A stretch of DNA of 64,000 nucleotides from positions 1,550,001-1,614,000 of the forward strand of contig NZ_CP065915.1 of NCBI RefSeq assembly GCF_016134045.1, read 5' to 3'. The DNA comes from Pelagovum pacificum (GTDB lineage: Bacteria; Pseudomonadota; Alphaproteobacteria; Rhodobacterales; Rhodobacteraceae). The notes under the pieces are model-generated. The model was not told the DNA's origin, did not search any database, and saw only the letters and a program-made list of their open reading frames with translations. The position numbers were made by a program, and so were the translations under genes. Positions 47,260 through 57,700 of the stretch are shown piece by piece (the first letter of the stretch is position 1; the number at the start of each line of letters is the position of its first letter).

Positions 47260-48231
47260 TCAGAACCACCGCATCAATCGCAGGATCAGCACCAGCAGCG
47301 CCACGATGACCAGCAGGATCGCGGAGAACACCCAGAAGGCCGGTTCCCAGCTTGCCCCCGGCATCCCCGCAAGGTTCACGCCCATCAGGCCAGTCAGCGT
47401 ACCGAGTGGCAGGAAGATCGCCGAAACGAGCGACAGGATGTAGAGGTTGCGGTTCACGCCATCCGACAGGGCGGTGTTGAGCTCGTCCGAGACGACGACC
47501 ATCCGGTCGCGCAGGCTTTCAGCTTCTTCCACCGCGCGGATCAGCCGTTCGTGCGCTTCGGCCAGTCGCAACGGATCCTCGTCGCGTAACACGGCGGCGT
47601 TGCAACGGGACAGGTAGGCGACGGCCTCGCGCTGAGGGACGAGGAAGCGGCGCACATCGACCAGTTCGCCCCGGATGTCGGTGAGCGTGACGCGCAGCTT
47701 GCGGTCGGCATCGCGCAGCACGGCCTCTTCCAGCGCATCGCCGCTGTCGTCGAGCTGTATCAGGTAATCGTCGATCCGGACGTTCAGCTCTTCGATGAGT
47801 TCCGAAAGCAGAGCGCCGGATCGGCGCGGCCCGTTGCCCGCACCGACCCGGTCGGCCAGCAGCCGAAGGGAGGCGAGGGGCCGGCGACCGACCGAGATCA
47901 CGCGCCCGTCCTCCACCCAGAGGCGGACGGCCACCATGTCTTCGGGCTCCTGTCCGGGGTTGGTGTTCACCCCGCGCAGGATCACGAGCGCACCGTCCCC
48001 AACCACAGTGGCACGGGGACGGGTCTCGCCGGCCAGCAGCGCGGAGCGGACGCTGGCCGGCAGGTAGCCGAGGTTCTGTTCGACCCAGCCGGCGGTGTCG
48101 GGGTGATCGTAGGCGAGATGGACCCAGGCGGGTTCCGGATCTTCGAGAGCGCGGGCGACCTCGGCGGTGCCGGTCAGCCGTTCCGCACCCTCCCGGGCGA
48201 GAGCGAAGGCGAATTCAATACAATCGGACAT
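47260..48231 (-). CDS. ZntB-like CorA-superfamily metal transporter
   Basis: 323 residues. A large cytoplasmic funnel domain precedes two C-terminal transmembrane helices (FLPLGTLTGLMGVNLAGM and VFSAILLVIVALLVLILRL). The pore loop is MGVN followed by AGMPG, as in ZntB, in place of the GMN of CorA. Moves divalent cations such as zinc, or magnesium, across the inner membrane; direction is not clear from sequence. Confidence 0.85.
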   Translation of the reverse strand: MSDCIEFAFALAREGAERLTGTAEVARALEDPEPAWVHLAYDHPDTAGWVEQNLGYLPASVRSALLAGETRPRATVVGDGALVILRGVNTNPGQEPEDMVAVRLWVEDGRVISVGRRPLASLRLLADRVGAGNGPRRSGALLSELIEELNVRIDDYLIQLDDSGDALEEAVLRDADRKLRVTLTDIRGELVDVRRFLVPQREAVAYLSRCNAAVLRDEDPLRLAEAHERLIRAVEEAESLRDRMVVVSDELNTALSDGVNRNLYILSLVSAIFLPLGTLTGLMGVNLAGMPGASWEPAFWVFSAILLVIVALLVLILRLMRWF

Positions 48232-48270
48232 ATGTCTTGAAACCTTCGCACCCTGCCGGGGTTCCCGGGG

Positions 48271-49266
48271 TCAGCTGTCGAAGCCGACTTCTTCCATGAT
48301 CCGCAGCGCCGCTCCACGATAATCTGCGAGGCTGGCGAGGTCGACAGTGTCGGCCGTGAACTCGCCCCAGCTCGCCACCAGATCGGACAGCGGCGCGCCG
48401 TCAAGCACGGGGTACTCGTTGTTCACGTCGGCATAAATCTCCTGCGCCTCGGGGGAGACGAGGAATTCCATCAGCTGCTGCGCCTCTTCCTTGTTGGGCG
48501 CGGCGGCGGTCATGCCGATGCCGGAGACGTTCACGTGGGTGCCGCCTTCTTCGAACTCGGGGAAGACGATGCGCACCGAGTCGGCCCATTCCTGCTGCTC
48601 GGGATCGTTGACCATGAGGCCCATGTAGTAGGTGTTGCCGAGGCTGATGTCGCACTCTCCGGCCCAGATGGCGCGGACCTGTGCGCGGTCGTTGCCCTGC
48701 GGGCTGCGGGCGAGGTTGTCCTTCACGCCGGCGGCCCAGTCCCGGGCATAGTCTTCGCCGTGATGCTCGATCACCGCCGCGAGCAGCGCAAGGTTGTAGT
48801 CGTGCGTGCCGGAGCGGGTGCAGATGCGCCCCTCCCACGTGTCGGAGGCGAGGTCCTCGTAGGTCGTCACCTCGCCGTCGGCGACGCGCTCCTTGCTGGC
48901 ATAGACGATGCGGGCGCGGGTGGTCAGCGCGAACCAGAGGTCGTCGGGCGACCGCAGCTCGGCGGGCACCGCGTCGTGCAGGATGTCGCTTTCGACGGGC
49001 TGCAGCACGCCGGCGTCGACGATCTGCTTCAGGTTGGCGATGTCGACGGTCATCACAAGGTCGGCGGGGGAGCGCGCGCCCTCGGCCTCGAGCCGTTCGA
49101 CCAGACCGTCCTGCACGAAGGCGAGGTTGACGGCGATGCCGGTCTCCTCGGTGAAGGCGTCGATCACCGGCTGGATCAGCTCGGGCTGGCGCGTGGTGTA
49201 GATGTTCACGTCGGCAAGGGCCGGGGTCGCGGCAAGGCCGGCGAGAAGTGCAAGGCGCAGGGACAT
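48271..49266 (-). CDS. fbpA: Periplasmic ferric-iron ABC binding protein (FbpA/FutA type)
   Basis: 331 residues from ATG 49266 with AAGGAGGATCC upstream. Signal peptide LRLALLAGLAATPALA, then VNIYTTRQPELIQPVID, and the iron-binding tyrosine region GNTYYMGLMVND. C-terminal NKEEAQQLMEFLVSPEAQ is typical. It delivers Fe(III) to an ABC importer whose permease and ATPase are not adjacent. An IscR-type box lies 34-50 bases upstream, implying induction under iron limitation. Confidence 0.92.
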   Translation of the reverse strand: MSLRLALLAGLAATPALADVNIYTTRQPELIQPVIDAFTEETGIAVNLAFVQDGLVERLEAEGARSPADLVMTVDIANLKQIVDAGVLQPVESDILHDAVPAELRSPDDLWFALTTRARIVYASKERVADGEVTTYEDLASDTWEGRICTRSGTHDYNLALLAAVIEHHGEDYARDWAAGVKDNLARSPQGNDRAQVRAIWAGECDISLGNTYYMGLMVNDPEQQEWADSVRIVFPEFEEGGTHVNVSGIGMTAAAPNKEEAQQLMEFLVSPEAQEIYADVNNEYPVLDGAPLSDLVASWGEFTADTVDLASLADYRGAALRIMEEVGFDS

Positions 49267-49299
49267 GGATCCTCCTTCTGAAGTTGGGGGATCGTAAAT

Positions 49300-49316
49300 C
49301 CGACTAATTTAATCAG
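49300..49316 (-). promoter_or_regulatory. IscR-type iron-responsive box upstream of fbpA
   Basis: Minus-strand CTGATTAAATTAGTCGG fits the E. coli type-1 IscR consensus core YYGACTRWWWYAGTCRR with a single mismatch (T for C at the fifth base), and resembles the Iron-Rhodo box attributed to IscR in Rhodobacterales. It ends one base before the mazG stop, so the fbpA promoter overlaps the mazG 3' end. Confidence 0.7.
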
Positions 49317-49317
49317 G

Positions 49318-50136
49318 TCAAGGGCTCTTGCGGCGTTCGGCGAGTTTTGCCGCCTCCCAGAGCGCATCCATCTCGTCCAGCGTGCTCTCGCCCGGCTTGC
49401 GCCCGTCCGCTTCAAGAGCGTCTTCCACCGCATTGAAACGACGTGTGAATTTCGCGTTGGTCCGGCGCAATGCCGCTTCGGGATCGACGCCGAGATGCCG
49501 GGCGAGGTTGGCCATCACGAACAACATGTCGCCCATCTCGTCTTCGATCTCATCGGGCGTCATGCTGTCGCGCGCCTCGACCAGTTCACCGGCTTCCTCG
49601 ACCAGCTTGTCGAGCACCTGTCCGGTTTCCGGCCAGTCGAACCCGACCCGTGCCGCGCGCTTCTGCAGCTTCACCGCCCTCATCAGCGCCGGCAGGCCGA
49701 GCGCCACGCCGTCGAGCGTCCGCGTCTCCGCGCGGGAGGCGCGTTCGGCCGCCTTGATCGTCTCCCAGTCCTGCGTCTGCTGCTCGGGGCTCTTGGCGTT
49801 GCTTTCCTCGCCGAAGACATGCGGGTGCCGGGCGATCATCTTGTCCGACATCGTGTCGGCCACCTGTCCGATATCGAACAGACCCCGTTCGGAGGCCATC
49901 TGTGCGTGGAAAACCGACTGGAACAGCAGGTCGCCCAGTTCGCCCTTCAAGTCGTCCCAGGCCTCTCGCTCGATCGCGTCGGCGACCTCGTAGGCCTCTT
50001 CGATCGTGTAGGGGGCGATGGTGGAGAAGTCCTGCGCGATGTCCCAGGGGCAGCCCGTCTCCGGGTCGCGCAGGCGGCGCATGATCTCGATCAGGCGGGG
50101 CAGTCCCCCGTGAGGGTCGTGGATCAGGTCGGTCAT
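49318..50136 (-). CDS. mazG: Nucleoside triphosphate pyrophosphohydrolase MazG
   Basis: 272 residues with two MazG domains. The first shows LRDPETGCPWDIAQDF and EEAYEVADAIER ... ELGDLLFQSVFHAQM, and the second EEAGELVEARD ... EDEMGDMLFVMANLARHLG. The EExxE and ExxD residues bind magnesium. It hydrolyses NTPs and modulates ppGpp-linked survival in other bacteria. Followed by fbpA on the same strand but separated by an iron-regulated promoter. Confidence 0.95.
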   Translation of the reverse strand: MTDLIHDPHGGLPRLIEIMRRLRDPETGCPWDIAQDFSTIAPYTIEEAYEVADAIEREAWDDLKGELGDLLFQSVFHAQMASERGLFDIGQVADTMSDKMIARHPHVFGEESNAKSPEQQTQDWETIKAAERASRAETRTLDGVALGLPALMRAVKLQKRAARVGFDWPETGQVLDKLVEEAGELVEARDSMTPDEIEDEMGDMLFVMANLARHLGVDPEAALRRTNAKFTRRFNAVEDALEADGRKPGESTLDEMDALWEAAKLAERRKSP

Positions 50137-50237
50137 GCGGCGCAGGCTACCCGGCAGGTCGGCGAGGGCAATGCGAATGTGCGCGGTGGCCGGGGAGCCG
50201 CGCAGGTCGGAACGGCGTGCGGGTCAGGGGCCGGTCG

Positions 50238-50258
50238 CCAGAGTATTTGGAGTCAGAT
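50238..50258 (+). repeat. Dispersed intergenic repeat, copy E
   Basis: AGAGTATTTGGAGTCAGATG plus A, matching GAGTATTT-n4-NCAGATGA. It lies between divergent mazG and the agmatinase gene, about 90 bases before the latter start. Confidence 0.65.
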
Positions 50259-50346
50259 GAATTCGGAGCAGGCCGCTCCGGCCGGGGTGACGCACGCCCC
50301 CGGGACGGTATATCGAGTGGAGACCTGACTGAACGGGAGGAGCCGC

Positions 50347-51321
50347 ATGGCGCTCGAAGATGCGAAGACCGAGGTGGACCGGGCATTCGTCGCGGAGGAT
50401 TTCCGGGGCCTGTCCTTCGAGAATGTCTTCGGCGGCGCCACGTCCTTCCTGCGGCGGCGCTATGCCAAGGACGTCACGGCCTGTGACCTCGTCGTTACGG
50501 GCGTTCCGTTCGACCAGGCCGTGACGCACCGGCCCGGCACGCGCTTCGGGCCGCGCGCGATCCGTGAGGCGTCCACCCTGCTGCCCTGCGATCCGCCTTA
50601 TGGCTGGGGGTTCAGCCCGCTCGAGGAATTCGCGATCGCCGACGCCGGCGACATGGCGTTCGACTATGCCGACGTCGCAAGCACGCCCGACCTGATCGAG
50701 GCGCACGCGGCAAATCTGATCGGGCAGGGGCCGGGACTGGTGACCCTCGGCGGAGACCACTCGATCACGCTGCCGCTGCTCAAGGCGCATGCCGCCAGGC
50801 ATGGCAAGCTGTCAGTGATCCAGTTCGACGCGCATTCCGACCTTTGGCCCGACGACGACATGGGGCGCATCGACCACGGCACCTTCATGGGCAAGGCCGT
50901 GTCGCTCGGCCTGATCGACCCGGCGACGTCGGTGCAAATCGGCATCCGGACCGAGTGTGAAGACCTGCGCGGCTTCAACCAGATCGACGCGCGTACCTGC
51001 CACGAGCGGGGCGCGGACTGGGTGGCGGCGCGAATTCACGAGATCGTGCGTGGCTCGCCCTGCTACCTGACCTTCGACATCGACGCGCTGGACCCCGCGT
51101 TCGCGCCGGGCACCGGAACGCCTGTGTGGGGTGGACTTGCGTCCTGGCAGACCGCAGCGATCCTGCGCGACCTCGCGGGCATTGCGCTTGTCGGAGGCGA
51201 CGTGGTGGAGGTTTCACCACCCTACGACACCACCGGGGCGACCGCCGTGGCCGGCGCACACGTGGCAAGTGAGCTTTGCTGCCTATATCTTTGGAACAAG
51301 AGACGGAATGATCCCGCCTGA
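50347..51321 (+). CDS. speB: Agmatinase
   Basis: 324 residues, GGGAGGAG site upstream. Ureohydrolase manganese ligands: GGDHSITLP, FDAHSDLWPDD, FDIDALDPAFAPGTGTP, and the late GGDVVEVSPPYD. THRPGTRFGPRAIREAS is typical of agmatinases. Converts agmatine to putrescine and urea. The related guanidinobutyrase or proclavaminate amidinohydrolase cannot be fully excluded. DUF1499 follows after 24 bases. Confidence 0.9.
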   Translation: MALEDAKTEVDRAFVAEDFRGLSFENVFGGATSFLRRRYAKDVTACDLVVTGVPFDQAVTHRPGTRFGPRAIREASTLLPCDPPYGWGFSPLEEFAIADAGDMAFDYADVASTPDLIEAHAANLIGQGPGLVTLGGDHSITLPLLKAHAARHGKLSVIQFDAHSDLWPDDDMGRIDHGTFMGKAVSLGLIDPATSVQIGIRTECEDLRGFNQIDARTCHERGADWVAARIHEIVRGSPCYLTFDIDALDPAFAPGTGTPVWGGLASWQTAAILRDLAGIALVGGDVVEVSPPYDTTGATAVAGAHVASELCCLYLWNKRRNDPA

Positions 51322-51345
51322 CACGGGCGGAAAGCTGGAGTTCTG

Positions 51346-51837
51346 ATGCGCTATATCCTGATCCTCATCCTGCTCGCGATCGTCGGGCTGTTCGCCTGGG
51401 TCCGAATGGCCCCGGTCGATGCCGCCCGCTGGCACGTCGACCCGACGGGGGCGGAGCCCTCGCGCATGAACGGCTGGCTTCTGCTGCCCGACGGCGGCGA
51501 CGAAGCGGCGCCCTTCTGGGTGGCGACCGAGGAAGAGCTGCTGACCGCGCTAGATGAGATCGCGCTTGCCACGCCGCGGACGACGCGGGTCGCCGGCAGC
51601 GTCGCGGACGGGCGCATCACCTACGAGACGCGCACGCGCTTCGCCGGTTTTCCCGACTACACCACGGTCGAGGCGACCGGGGCCGAGGGCGGTGCGACGC
51701 TTCTGGTTTACGCCCGCGCCCAGTATGGCAAGGGCGACTGGGGCGTGAACCGCGCGCGGGTCGAAGGCTGGGTCGCCCGGCTGGACGACCGGTTCGAGCA
51801 GGTGGCTGCACCGGAGGCCCCGCCCGAGGACGAGTGA
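51346..51837 (+). CDS. DUF1499 membrane-anchored protein
   Basis: 163 residues. One N-terminal helix (ILILILLAIVGLFAWVRM) and a small extracytoplasmic DUF1499 domain with RWHVDP, YETRTRFAGFPDYTTVEA, and LLVYARAQYGKGDWGVNRARVEGWV. The role of the family is unknown. Confidence 0.85.
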   Translation: MRYILILILLAIVGLFAWVRMAPVDAARWHVDPTGAEPSRMNGWLLLPDGGDEAAPFWVATEEELLTALDEIALATPRTTRVAGSVADGRITYETRTRFAGFPDYTTVEATGAEGGATLLVYARAQYGKGDWGVNRARVEGWVARLDDRFEQVAAPEAPPEDE

Positions 51838-51891
51838 CCGGCAAAGGCGCAGGCCCTTGACCGCTCCCGTCCGATGGGGAACAGAACGCGG

Positions 51892-52947
51892 ATGATCCCG
51901 AAGGACACGCTCGACCAGATCACCGCCCGTTTCCAGTACCTCGAGGCTCGCATGGCCGAGGGGGCGGCGGGGCAGGACATGATCGCCTACGCCCGCGAAT
52001 ATGCGGAGCTGAAACCGGTGGTCGAGAAGATCGCCGGCTGGCGGGAGATGAGCGCGTCGCTCGACGAGGCGAAGGCGATGCTCGACGATCCCGAGATGCG
52101 TGACCTCGCCGAAGAGGAAGTGGCGCGCCTGAAGGCCGAACTGCCGGAGGCCGAGCAGGCGCTGCAATTGGCACTGCTGCCGCGCGACGCGGCGGATGCA
52201 CGCCCCGCGATGATCGAGATCCGGCCCGGCACTGGTGGCGAAGAGGCGGCGCTGTTCGCCGGCGACCTCTTGCGGATGTACCAGCGCCATGCAGAGGCGA
52301 AGGGCTGGCGGTTCGAGATCATCGACGAGCAGGTGACCGAACTCGGCGGTATCCGAGAGCTGACCGCGCGAGTCGCGGGCGAGGGGGTTTTCGCCCGGCT
52401 CAAGTACGAAAGCGGCGTCCACCGCGTCCAGCGTGTGCCGGAGACGGAGAGCGGCGGGCGGATCCACACCTCCGCCGCGACGGTCGCCGTGCTGCCCGAA
52501 GCCGAGGATGTCGACATCGAGATCGCGCCGAATGACATCCGCATCGACACGATGCGGGCGAGCGGGGCGGGCGGCCAGCACGTCAACACCACCGATTCTG
52601 CCGTGCGGATCACCCACATCCCGACCGGGATCGTCGTGACGAGCTCGGAGAAGTCGCAGCACCGCAACCGCGAGATCGCGATGCAGGTGCTCAAGACGCG
52701 GCTGTTCGACATGGAACGCCAGCGGGCGAGCGACGAACGCTCCGCCGCGCGCAAGGCGCAGGTCGGTTCCGGCGACCGGAGCGAGCGGATCAGGACCTAC
52801 AATTTCCCGCAGGGGCGGATGACCGATCACCGTATCGGGCTGACGCTCTACAAGCTCGGCGAGATCATGGGCGGCGACCTCGACGAGGTGATCGACGCCC
52901 TGACCTCTGAGACGCAGGCGCGGCAGCTGGCGGAGATGAACGGGTGA
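51892..52947 (+). CDS. prfA: Peptide chain release factor 1
   Basis: 351 residues from ATG 51892; ATG 51874 adds only GNRTR. Class I release factor with the catalytic loop [15 protein letters not shown], whose Gln is the methylation target of PrmC. The preceding region [20 protein letters not shown] is typical of RF1. Terminates translation at UAA and UAG. Overlaps prmC by four bases. Confidence 0.97.
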   Translation: MIPKDTLDQITARFQYLEARMAEGAAGQDMIAYAREYAELKPVVEKIAGWREMSASLDEAKAMLDDPEMRDLAEEEVARLKAELPEAEQALQLALLPRDAADARPAMIEIRPGTGGEEAALFAGDLLRMYQRHAEAKGWRFEIIDEQVTELGGIRELTARVAGEGVFARLKYESGVHRVQRVPETESGGRIHTSAATVAVLPEAEDVDIEIAPNDIRIDTMRASGAGGQHVNTTDSAVRITHIPTGIVVTSSEKSQHRNREIAMQVLKTRLFDMERQRASDERSAARKAQVGSGDRSERIRTYNFPQGRMTDHRIGLTLYKLGEIMGGDLDEVIDALTSETQARQLAEMNG

Positions 52948-53813
52948 AGACCGGCACGCAAGTCCTTGTCGCCGCGACACGAATGCTCACCGAGGCCGGG
53001 ATCGAGGATGCCGGTCGCGATGCGCGCCGTCTGTTGGCCCACGCAATGAAGGTGCCGAGTTCGCGGCTTACGCTGATGCTGCCCGAGCCGGTCTCGGACC
53101 AGCTCGCCGCCGATTTCGAGAGCCTGATCCTCCGCCGTGCGGCGCGCGAACCGGTGTCGCATCTGACCGGACGGCGGATGTTCTACGGGCGCGAGTTCCT
53201 CGTTACGCCCGACGTGCTGGACCCGCGCCCCGAGACGGAAACGCTGATCGAGGCCGCGCTGGCGGAGCCGTTCGGCAATGTGCTCGACCTCGGCACCGGG
53301 TCGGGCTGTATCCTGCTGACGCTGCTGGAAGAGCTTGGGTCAATGGGCCACCACGAAGTCTGGGGCGTCGGCACCGAACTGTCGCAGGAGGCGTTCGAGG
53401 TCGCCTGGTGGAATCGCAACGCCATGGGGCTGGAAGAACGGGCAGTCCTGCTGCCCGGCAGCTGGTTCGACCCGCTCGGCGAGGCGGTCGACCCGGATTT
53501 CGGCGGGTTCGACCTGATCGTGTCCAACCCGCCCTATGTCACGGCAGCGGAGTGGGAAGAACTCGACCCGACCGTGCGCGACCATGAGCCGCGCATGGCG
53601 CTGACGGACGAGGCGGACGGGCTGATGGCCTACCGCGATATCCTTCACGAGGTGGACCTCCACCTTGCCCCGAAGGGCCGCCTCCTGGTCGAGATCGGGC
53701 CGGAGCAGGGCGTGCAGGTGGCATCGCTGATGGTGCAGGCGGGTCTGGACGCGGTGCGCATCGTGCAGGACCTGGACGGACGCGACCGAGTCGTCATCGG
53801 GCGCAAAAGCTGA
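52944..53813 (+). CDS. prmC: Release factor glutamine methyltransferase PrmC (HemK)
   Basis: 289 residues, ATGA overlap with prfA. SAM motif [19 protein letters not shown] and the catalytic SNPPYVT, plus the [23 protein letters not shown] linker. It methylates the GGQ glutamine of release factors; the pairing with prfA is universal in this group. Confidence 0.96.
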   Translation: MKTGTQVLVAATRMLTEAGIEDAGRDARRLLAHAMKVPSSRLTLMLPEPVSDQLAADFESLILRRAAREPVSHLTGRRMFYGREFLVTPDVLDPRPETETLIEAALAEPFGNVLDLGTGSGCILLTLLEELGSMGHHEVWGVGTELSQEAFEVAWWNRNAMGLEERAVLLPGSWFDPLGEAVDPDFGGFDLIVSNPPYVTAAEWEELDPTVRDHEPRMALTDEADGLMAYRDILHEVDLHLAPKGRLLVEIGPEQGVQVASLMVQAGLDAVRIVQDLDGRDRVVIGRKS

Positions 53814-54027
53814 CCAAAAGGCACGTGTTGCCGCGCATTTGCCGTACATTCCGGCGAATTGCACTTGAAAGGCGGCTCCCGGCGTGTTTAGTCAATGCCA
53901 TCACGGGAAGCGGGCCATTACGGCCTCCCCGCGATCAGTCGCCAGAACATCCCCGGCCCATTGAGGAGTGACGCGCACGAGGCGCGCCGGGTTCGGGCAA
54001 AGCAACATCAGGCGGAACGGACGTTTC

Positions 54028-54636
54028 ATGAGATCATCCAAGTCGCGCTCGCGGGGCAACAAGAACCGCAACCGGCCCTCGGGCGGCAACATCATAAACC
54101 GGGTCTTCGACAGCTCCGGTCCCGATGGCAAGGTTCGGGGAACGCCCCAGCAGATCATCGACAAGTACAATCAGCTGCACCGCGACGCCCAGCTCGCCGG
54201 CGACCGCGTCGATGCCGAGAACTTCGCCCAGCACGCTGAACATTATACGCGCCTGCTCGCCGAGGCGACGCGCGAAGTGGATCAGAAGCGCGAAGAGCAG
54301 GAGCGGCAGAACCGCGAACGCCAGGCCGAGCGTGACCGCGAGAAGAACGAGCGCCTGAAGGCGCAGGAGCAGGCCTCCAACAACGATCAGGGCAATGACA
54401 ACGGCAACGATCGCAGCAACGATCCCGGTGCCGGCGATCAGCCCGACGTCGACAATTCCGGCCTGGTCGAGACCCCCGAGGCCCGCAGCGAAGAGCAGCC
54501 CGCGCCCAAGCCGCGCCGCAGCCGGTCGCGCAAGAAGCCCGCGGCCGATCAGCAGGGGTCCCAGGACGGCAAGGACCAGCCGCAGTCCGATAACGGGCAG
54601 GGCGGGTCGGATTCGGCCCCCGAGGCTGCCGAGTAA
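54028..54636 (+). CDS. DUF4167 protein, basic and intrinsically disordered
   Basis: 202 residues from ATG 54028 (MRSSKSRSRGNKNRNRP). The conserved DUF4167 block is at about residues 15-70: GGNIINRVFDSSGPDGKVRG, then TPQQIIDKYNQLHRDAQLAGD and ENFAQHAEHYTRLL. A charged coiled coil (about 80-115) and a disordered tail with Arg/Lys clusters (PRRSRSRKKP) follow. Found after prfA-prmC across alphaproteobacteria; function unknown, RNA or ribosome binding plausible. Confidence 0.9.
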   Translation: MRSSKSRSRGNKNRNRPSGGNIINRVFDSSGPDGKVRGTPQQIIDKYNQLHRDAQLAGDRVDAENFAQHAEHYTRLLAEATREVDQKREEQERQNRERQAERDREKNERLKAQEQASNNDQGNDNGNDRSNDPGAGDQPDVDNSGLVETPEARSEEQPAPKPRRSRSRKKPAADQQGSQDGKDQPQSDNGQGGSDSAPEAAE

Positions 54637-54666
54637 ACTCGGGCTCTACAATCAGAAGAGTTGGTG

Positions 54667-54698
54667 AAAGCCCCCGTCCGTGACGGGGGCTTTGTTTT
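54667..54698 (+). terminator. Intrinsic terminator after the DUF4167 gene
   Basis: AAAGCCCCCGTC (54667-54678) pairs perfectly with GACGGGGGCTTT (54682-54693) around a CGT loop and is followed by GTTTTG. It stands between convergent genes; on the minus strand only CTTTCACC follows, so it is mainly a plus-strand terminator. Confidence 0.92.
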
Positions 54699-54700
54699 GT

Positions 54701-57700
54701 CTACTCGACCGTGACGGGGATGGTGGCCAGCATCGTCCGGTCCTGGTCGAGCATGTAGCGCAGCTCGTAATCGCCCGGCTCATCGGGCAGGCGGATCATC
54801 ACCGGGTTCCCCTGACTGGTGCGGGTGTAGCTCAGCGACCCACCCGTCGCACCCACCTCGTAGAGGCCGATGTAGTCGCTCGGGTAGTCCGGCCCGTCCC
54901 AGCCGACCGGCAGCTCCGACCCTGCGGCGCCGGAGGGCGGGGCAACGATCTGCACATCGAGCGGCGTCACCTCGACCGTCAGCGATTTCAGCTGCGTGCG
55001 GTCCTGTTCGACCATATAGCGGATCTCGTAGGTGCCGGGCTGCGCGGGCATCAGCAGCTGCGCGGGGTTGCCGGCGCTGGTGCGGGCGTAATTGATCGAG
55101 CCGCCCGTCGCGCCGACCTCGTAGACGCCGATGAAGTCGTTCGGATAGTCAGGCCCTTCCCACGTCACCGGGATGGTCGCGCCCTGCGGCACGGAGGTCT
55201 CCGCCGACAATTCCGCCTTGAGCGGGGTCGTCGTGATGAGGTGCGTCGCCATGACCGTACGGTCCTGATCGATCATGTAGCGGATCTCGAACTCGCCCGG
55301 TGTCGGCGGCAGCAGCAGGTTCAACGGGTTACCGGCACTGGTCCGGGTGTAGTTGATCGACCCGCCGGTCGCGCCGACGTCGTAGACGCCGATGTAATCG
55401 TTCGGGTAGTCGGGCCCATCCCAGCCGATCTGGATCGTCGCACCCGCCGCCGCCGTGTCCGGCGCGGTGAGGGCGACGGCCACAGGCGTGAGCGTGATCT
55501 GCGTGCTCGCCGCGACCTGCCTGTCCTGATCGAGCATGTAGCGGATCTCGTAGGTGCCTTCGGTGGCGGGCATCAGCAGCTCAAGCGGATTGCCCTGACT
55601 GGTCCGCGTGTAATTCAAGGACCCGCCGGTCGCGCCGACCTCGTAGACGCCGATGTAGTCGTTCGGGTAATCCGGCCCGTCCCATTCCACCGTCACGGTC
55701 GAGCCGAGCGGCGCTGTTTCCGGCGCTGTCACGGTCACGCCGATCTTGGTCAGCTCTATGGTGGTGGAGGCGAGGACTCGGCGGTCCTGATCCATCACGT
55801 AGCGGACCTCGTAGGTGCCCGTCTCTGTCGGCATCAGCAGCTCGAGCGGATTGCCGGCGCTGGTGCGGGTGTAGTTGATCGAGGCGCCGGTCGCGCCGAC
55901 CTCGTAGACCGCGATGAAGTCATTGGGATAATCCGGCCCGTCCCAGCCGACCTGGATGGTCGACCCGACGGGCGCCGTCTCCGGCAGCACGAGAGAGGCT
56001 TCGGTGTCGGTGACCTCGATGGTGGCGGAGGCGAGCGTCCGGCGGGTCTGCTGGATCACGTAGCGCACTTCGTAGGTGCCGGCCTCCGCCGGCATCTGGA
56101 GCGCCAGCGGACTGCCCTGACTGGTGCGGGTGTAGTTGATCGAGGCACCCGTCTCTCCGACCTCGTAAATCCCGATATAGTCGTTGGGATAATCCGGCCC
56201 TTCCCAGACCACGTCGATCGTCTCGCCGGCTTTGGCCGTCTCCGGCAGGGTCAGCATCGCGCCGGTATCGCTGACCTCGATCGGCCGCGTCGCGATGACT
56301 CGCTGATCCTGGGACATGAAGTAGCGCAGCTCGTAGGAGCCGGGCTCCGCCGGCAGGACAAGATCCACCGGATTGCCGTCGCGCGTGTAGCTGTAGTTGA
56401 TGTAGCCGTCTTCGCCGGGCGTGGAGACGCCGATATAGTCGTTGGCATAGTCCGGTCCGTCCCAGCCGACCTGAATGGTCGACCCGGCCACGGCCGTGTC
56501 GGGCGCAGTCAGTGCCGCGGCGACCTCGGTCACCTCGATCGTGGTCGAGCCGATGACCCGGCTGCCCTGGCTGAGGTAATACCGGATCTCGTAGGTGCCG
56601 GCTTCCGTCGGCATGACGAGCCCGAGCGGACTTCCATCCCGCGTGTAGGTGTAGTTCTCGTAGCCGTCTTCGGTGGGGACGGAGACGCCGATGTAGTCGT
56701 TGGCGTAGTCCGGCCCGGTCCAGGTGACCTGCACGGTTTCGCCCGCCGCCGCCGTTTCGGGCGCTTCGAGCGTGGCTTCGATCGGTGTGACCTCGATGGC
56801 CTTGCGGGCCAGGATCGTGCGATCCTCGTTCAGATAATAGCGCAGCTCATAGGTGCCCGCTTCGGTCGGCATGACGAGGTCGACCGGGTTGCCGTCCCGC
56901 GTGTAGGTATAATTCACGTAGCCGTCCTCGGCGGGTTCGGAGACGCCGATATAGTCGTTGGCGTAGTCCGGGCCGTCCCAGCCGACCTGGATGGTCGAGC
57001 CGGCAACGGCACTTTCGGGTGCGGTCAGCAGGGCGCCGACCTCGGTCACCTCGATAGGTTGGGTGTAGATCGTCTCCCGGTCGCGGAAGCGGTAGCGCAA
57101 CTCGTACGTGCCGGGGGCAGAGGGTGCGACGATCGACACGGGGTTGCCGTTACGCGTGTAGGAATAGTCGGAATAGCCGCCCTCCGCCGGGCCGATCTGG
57201 ACGTTGTCGCCGCCCTGGTCCGGGCCGGTCCAGCCGACATCGAAGGACGATCCGGCGACAACGGAGGCCGGTGCCTCGAGGCCGATTTCCGGCTCGGTGA
57301 GCGTGATGAGGCGCGTGGCGATCGTCTCGCGGTCGCGCAGCACGTAGCGCAGTTCGAACGTACCGGCGCGTGGCGGCATGACGAGGCCGACCGGATTGCC
57401 GCGCTCGGTGTAGGAATAATCGTAATAGCTGCCGTCCAGCGGAGCGACCTGGATATTGTCGAGCCCCTCGTTCGGGCCGTCCCATTCGACCATCACGGTC
57501 GAGCCGCCGACGGCGGTCTCCGGCGCCATCAGGCTGGCGGCGGGCAGGGGCATCTCGAAGACGAGCGTGACATCGACGGGCGCGGAATCGACGATCTCGA
57601 AAGTCGTCTGCATCTCGGTCTCGGTCACCGTCCAGTAGGCGGTCGCGGTGTAGCTGCCTTCCTCCATCACCATCTCGAGCGGGTTGCCACCCTCGTCGTC

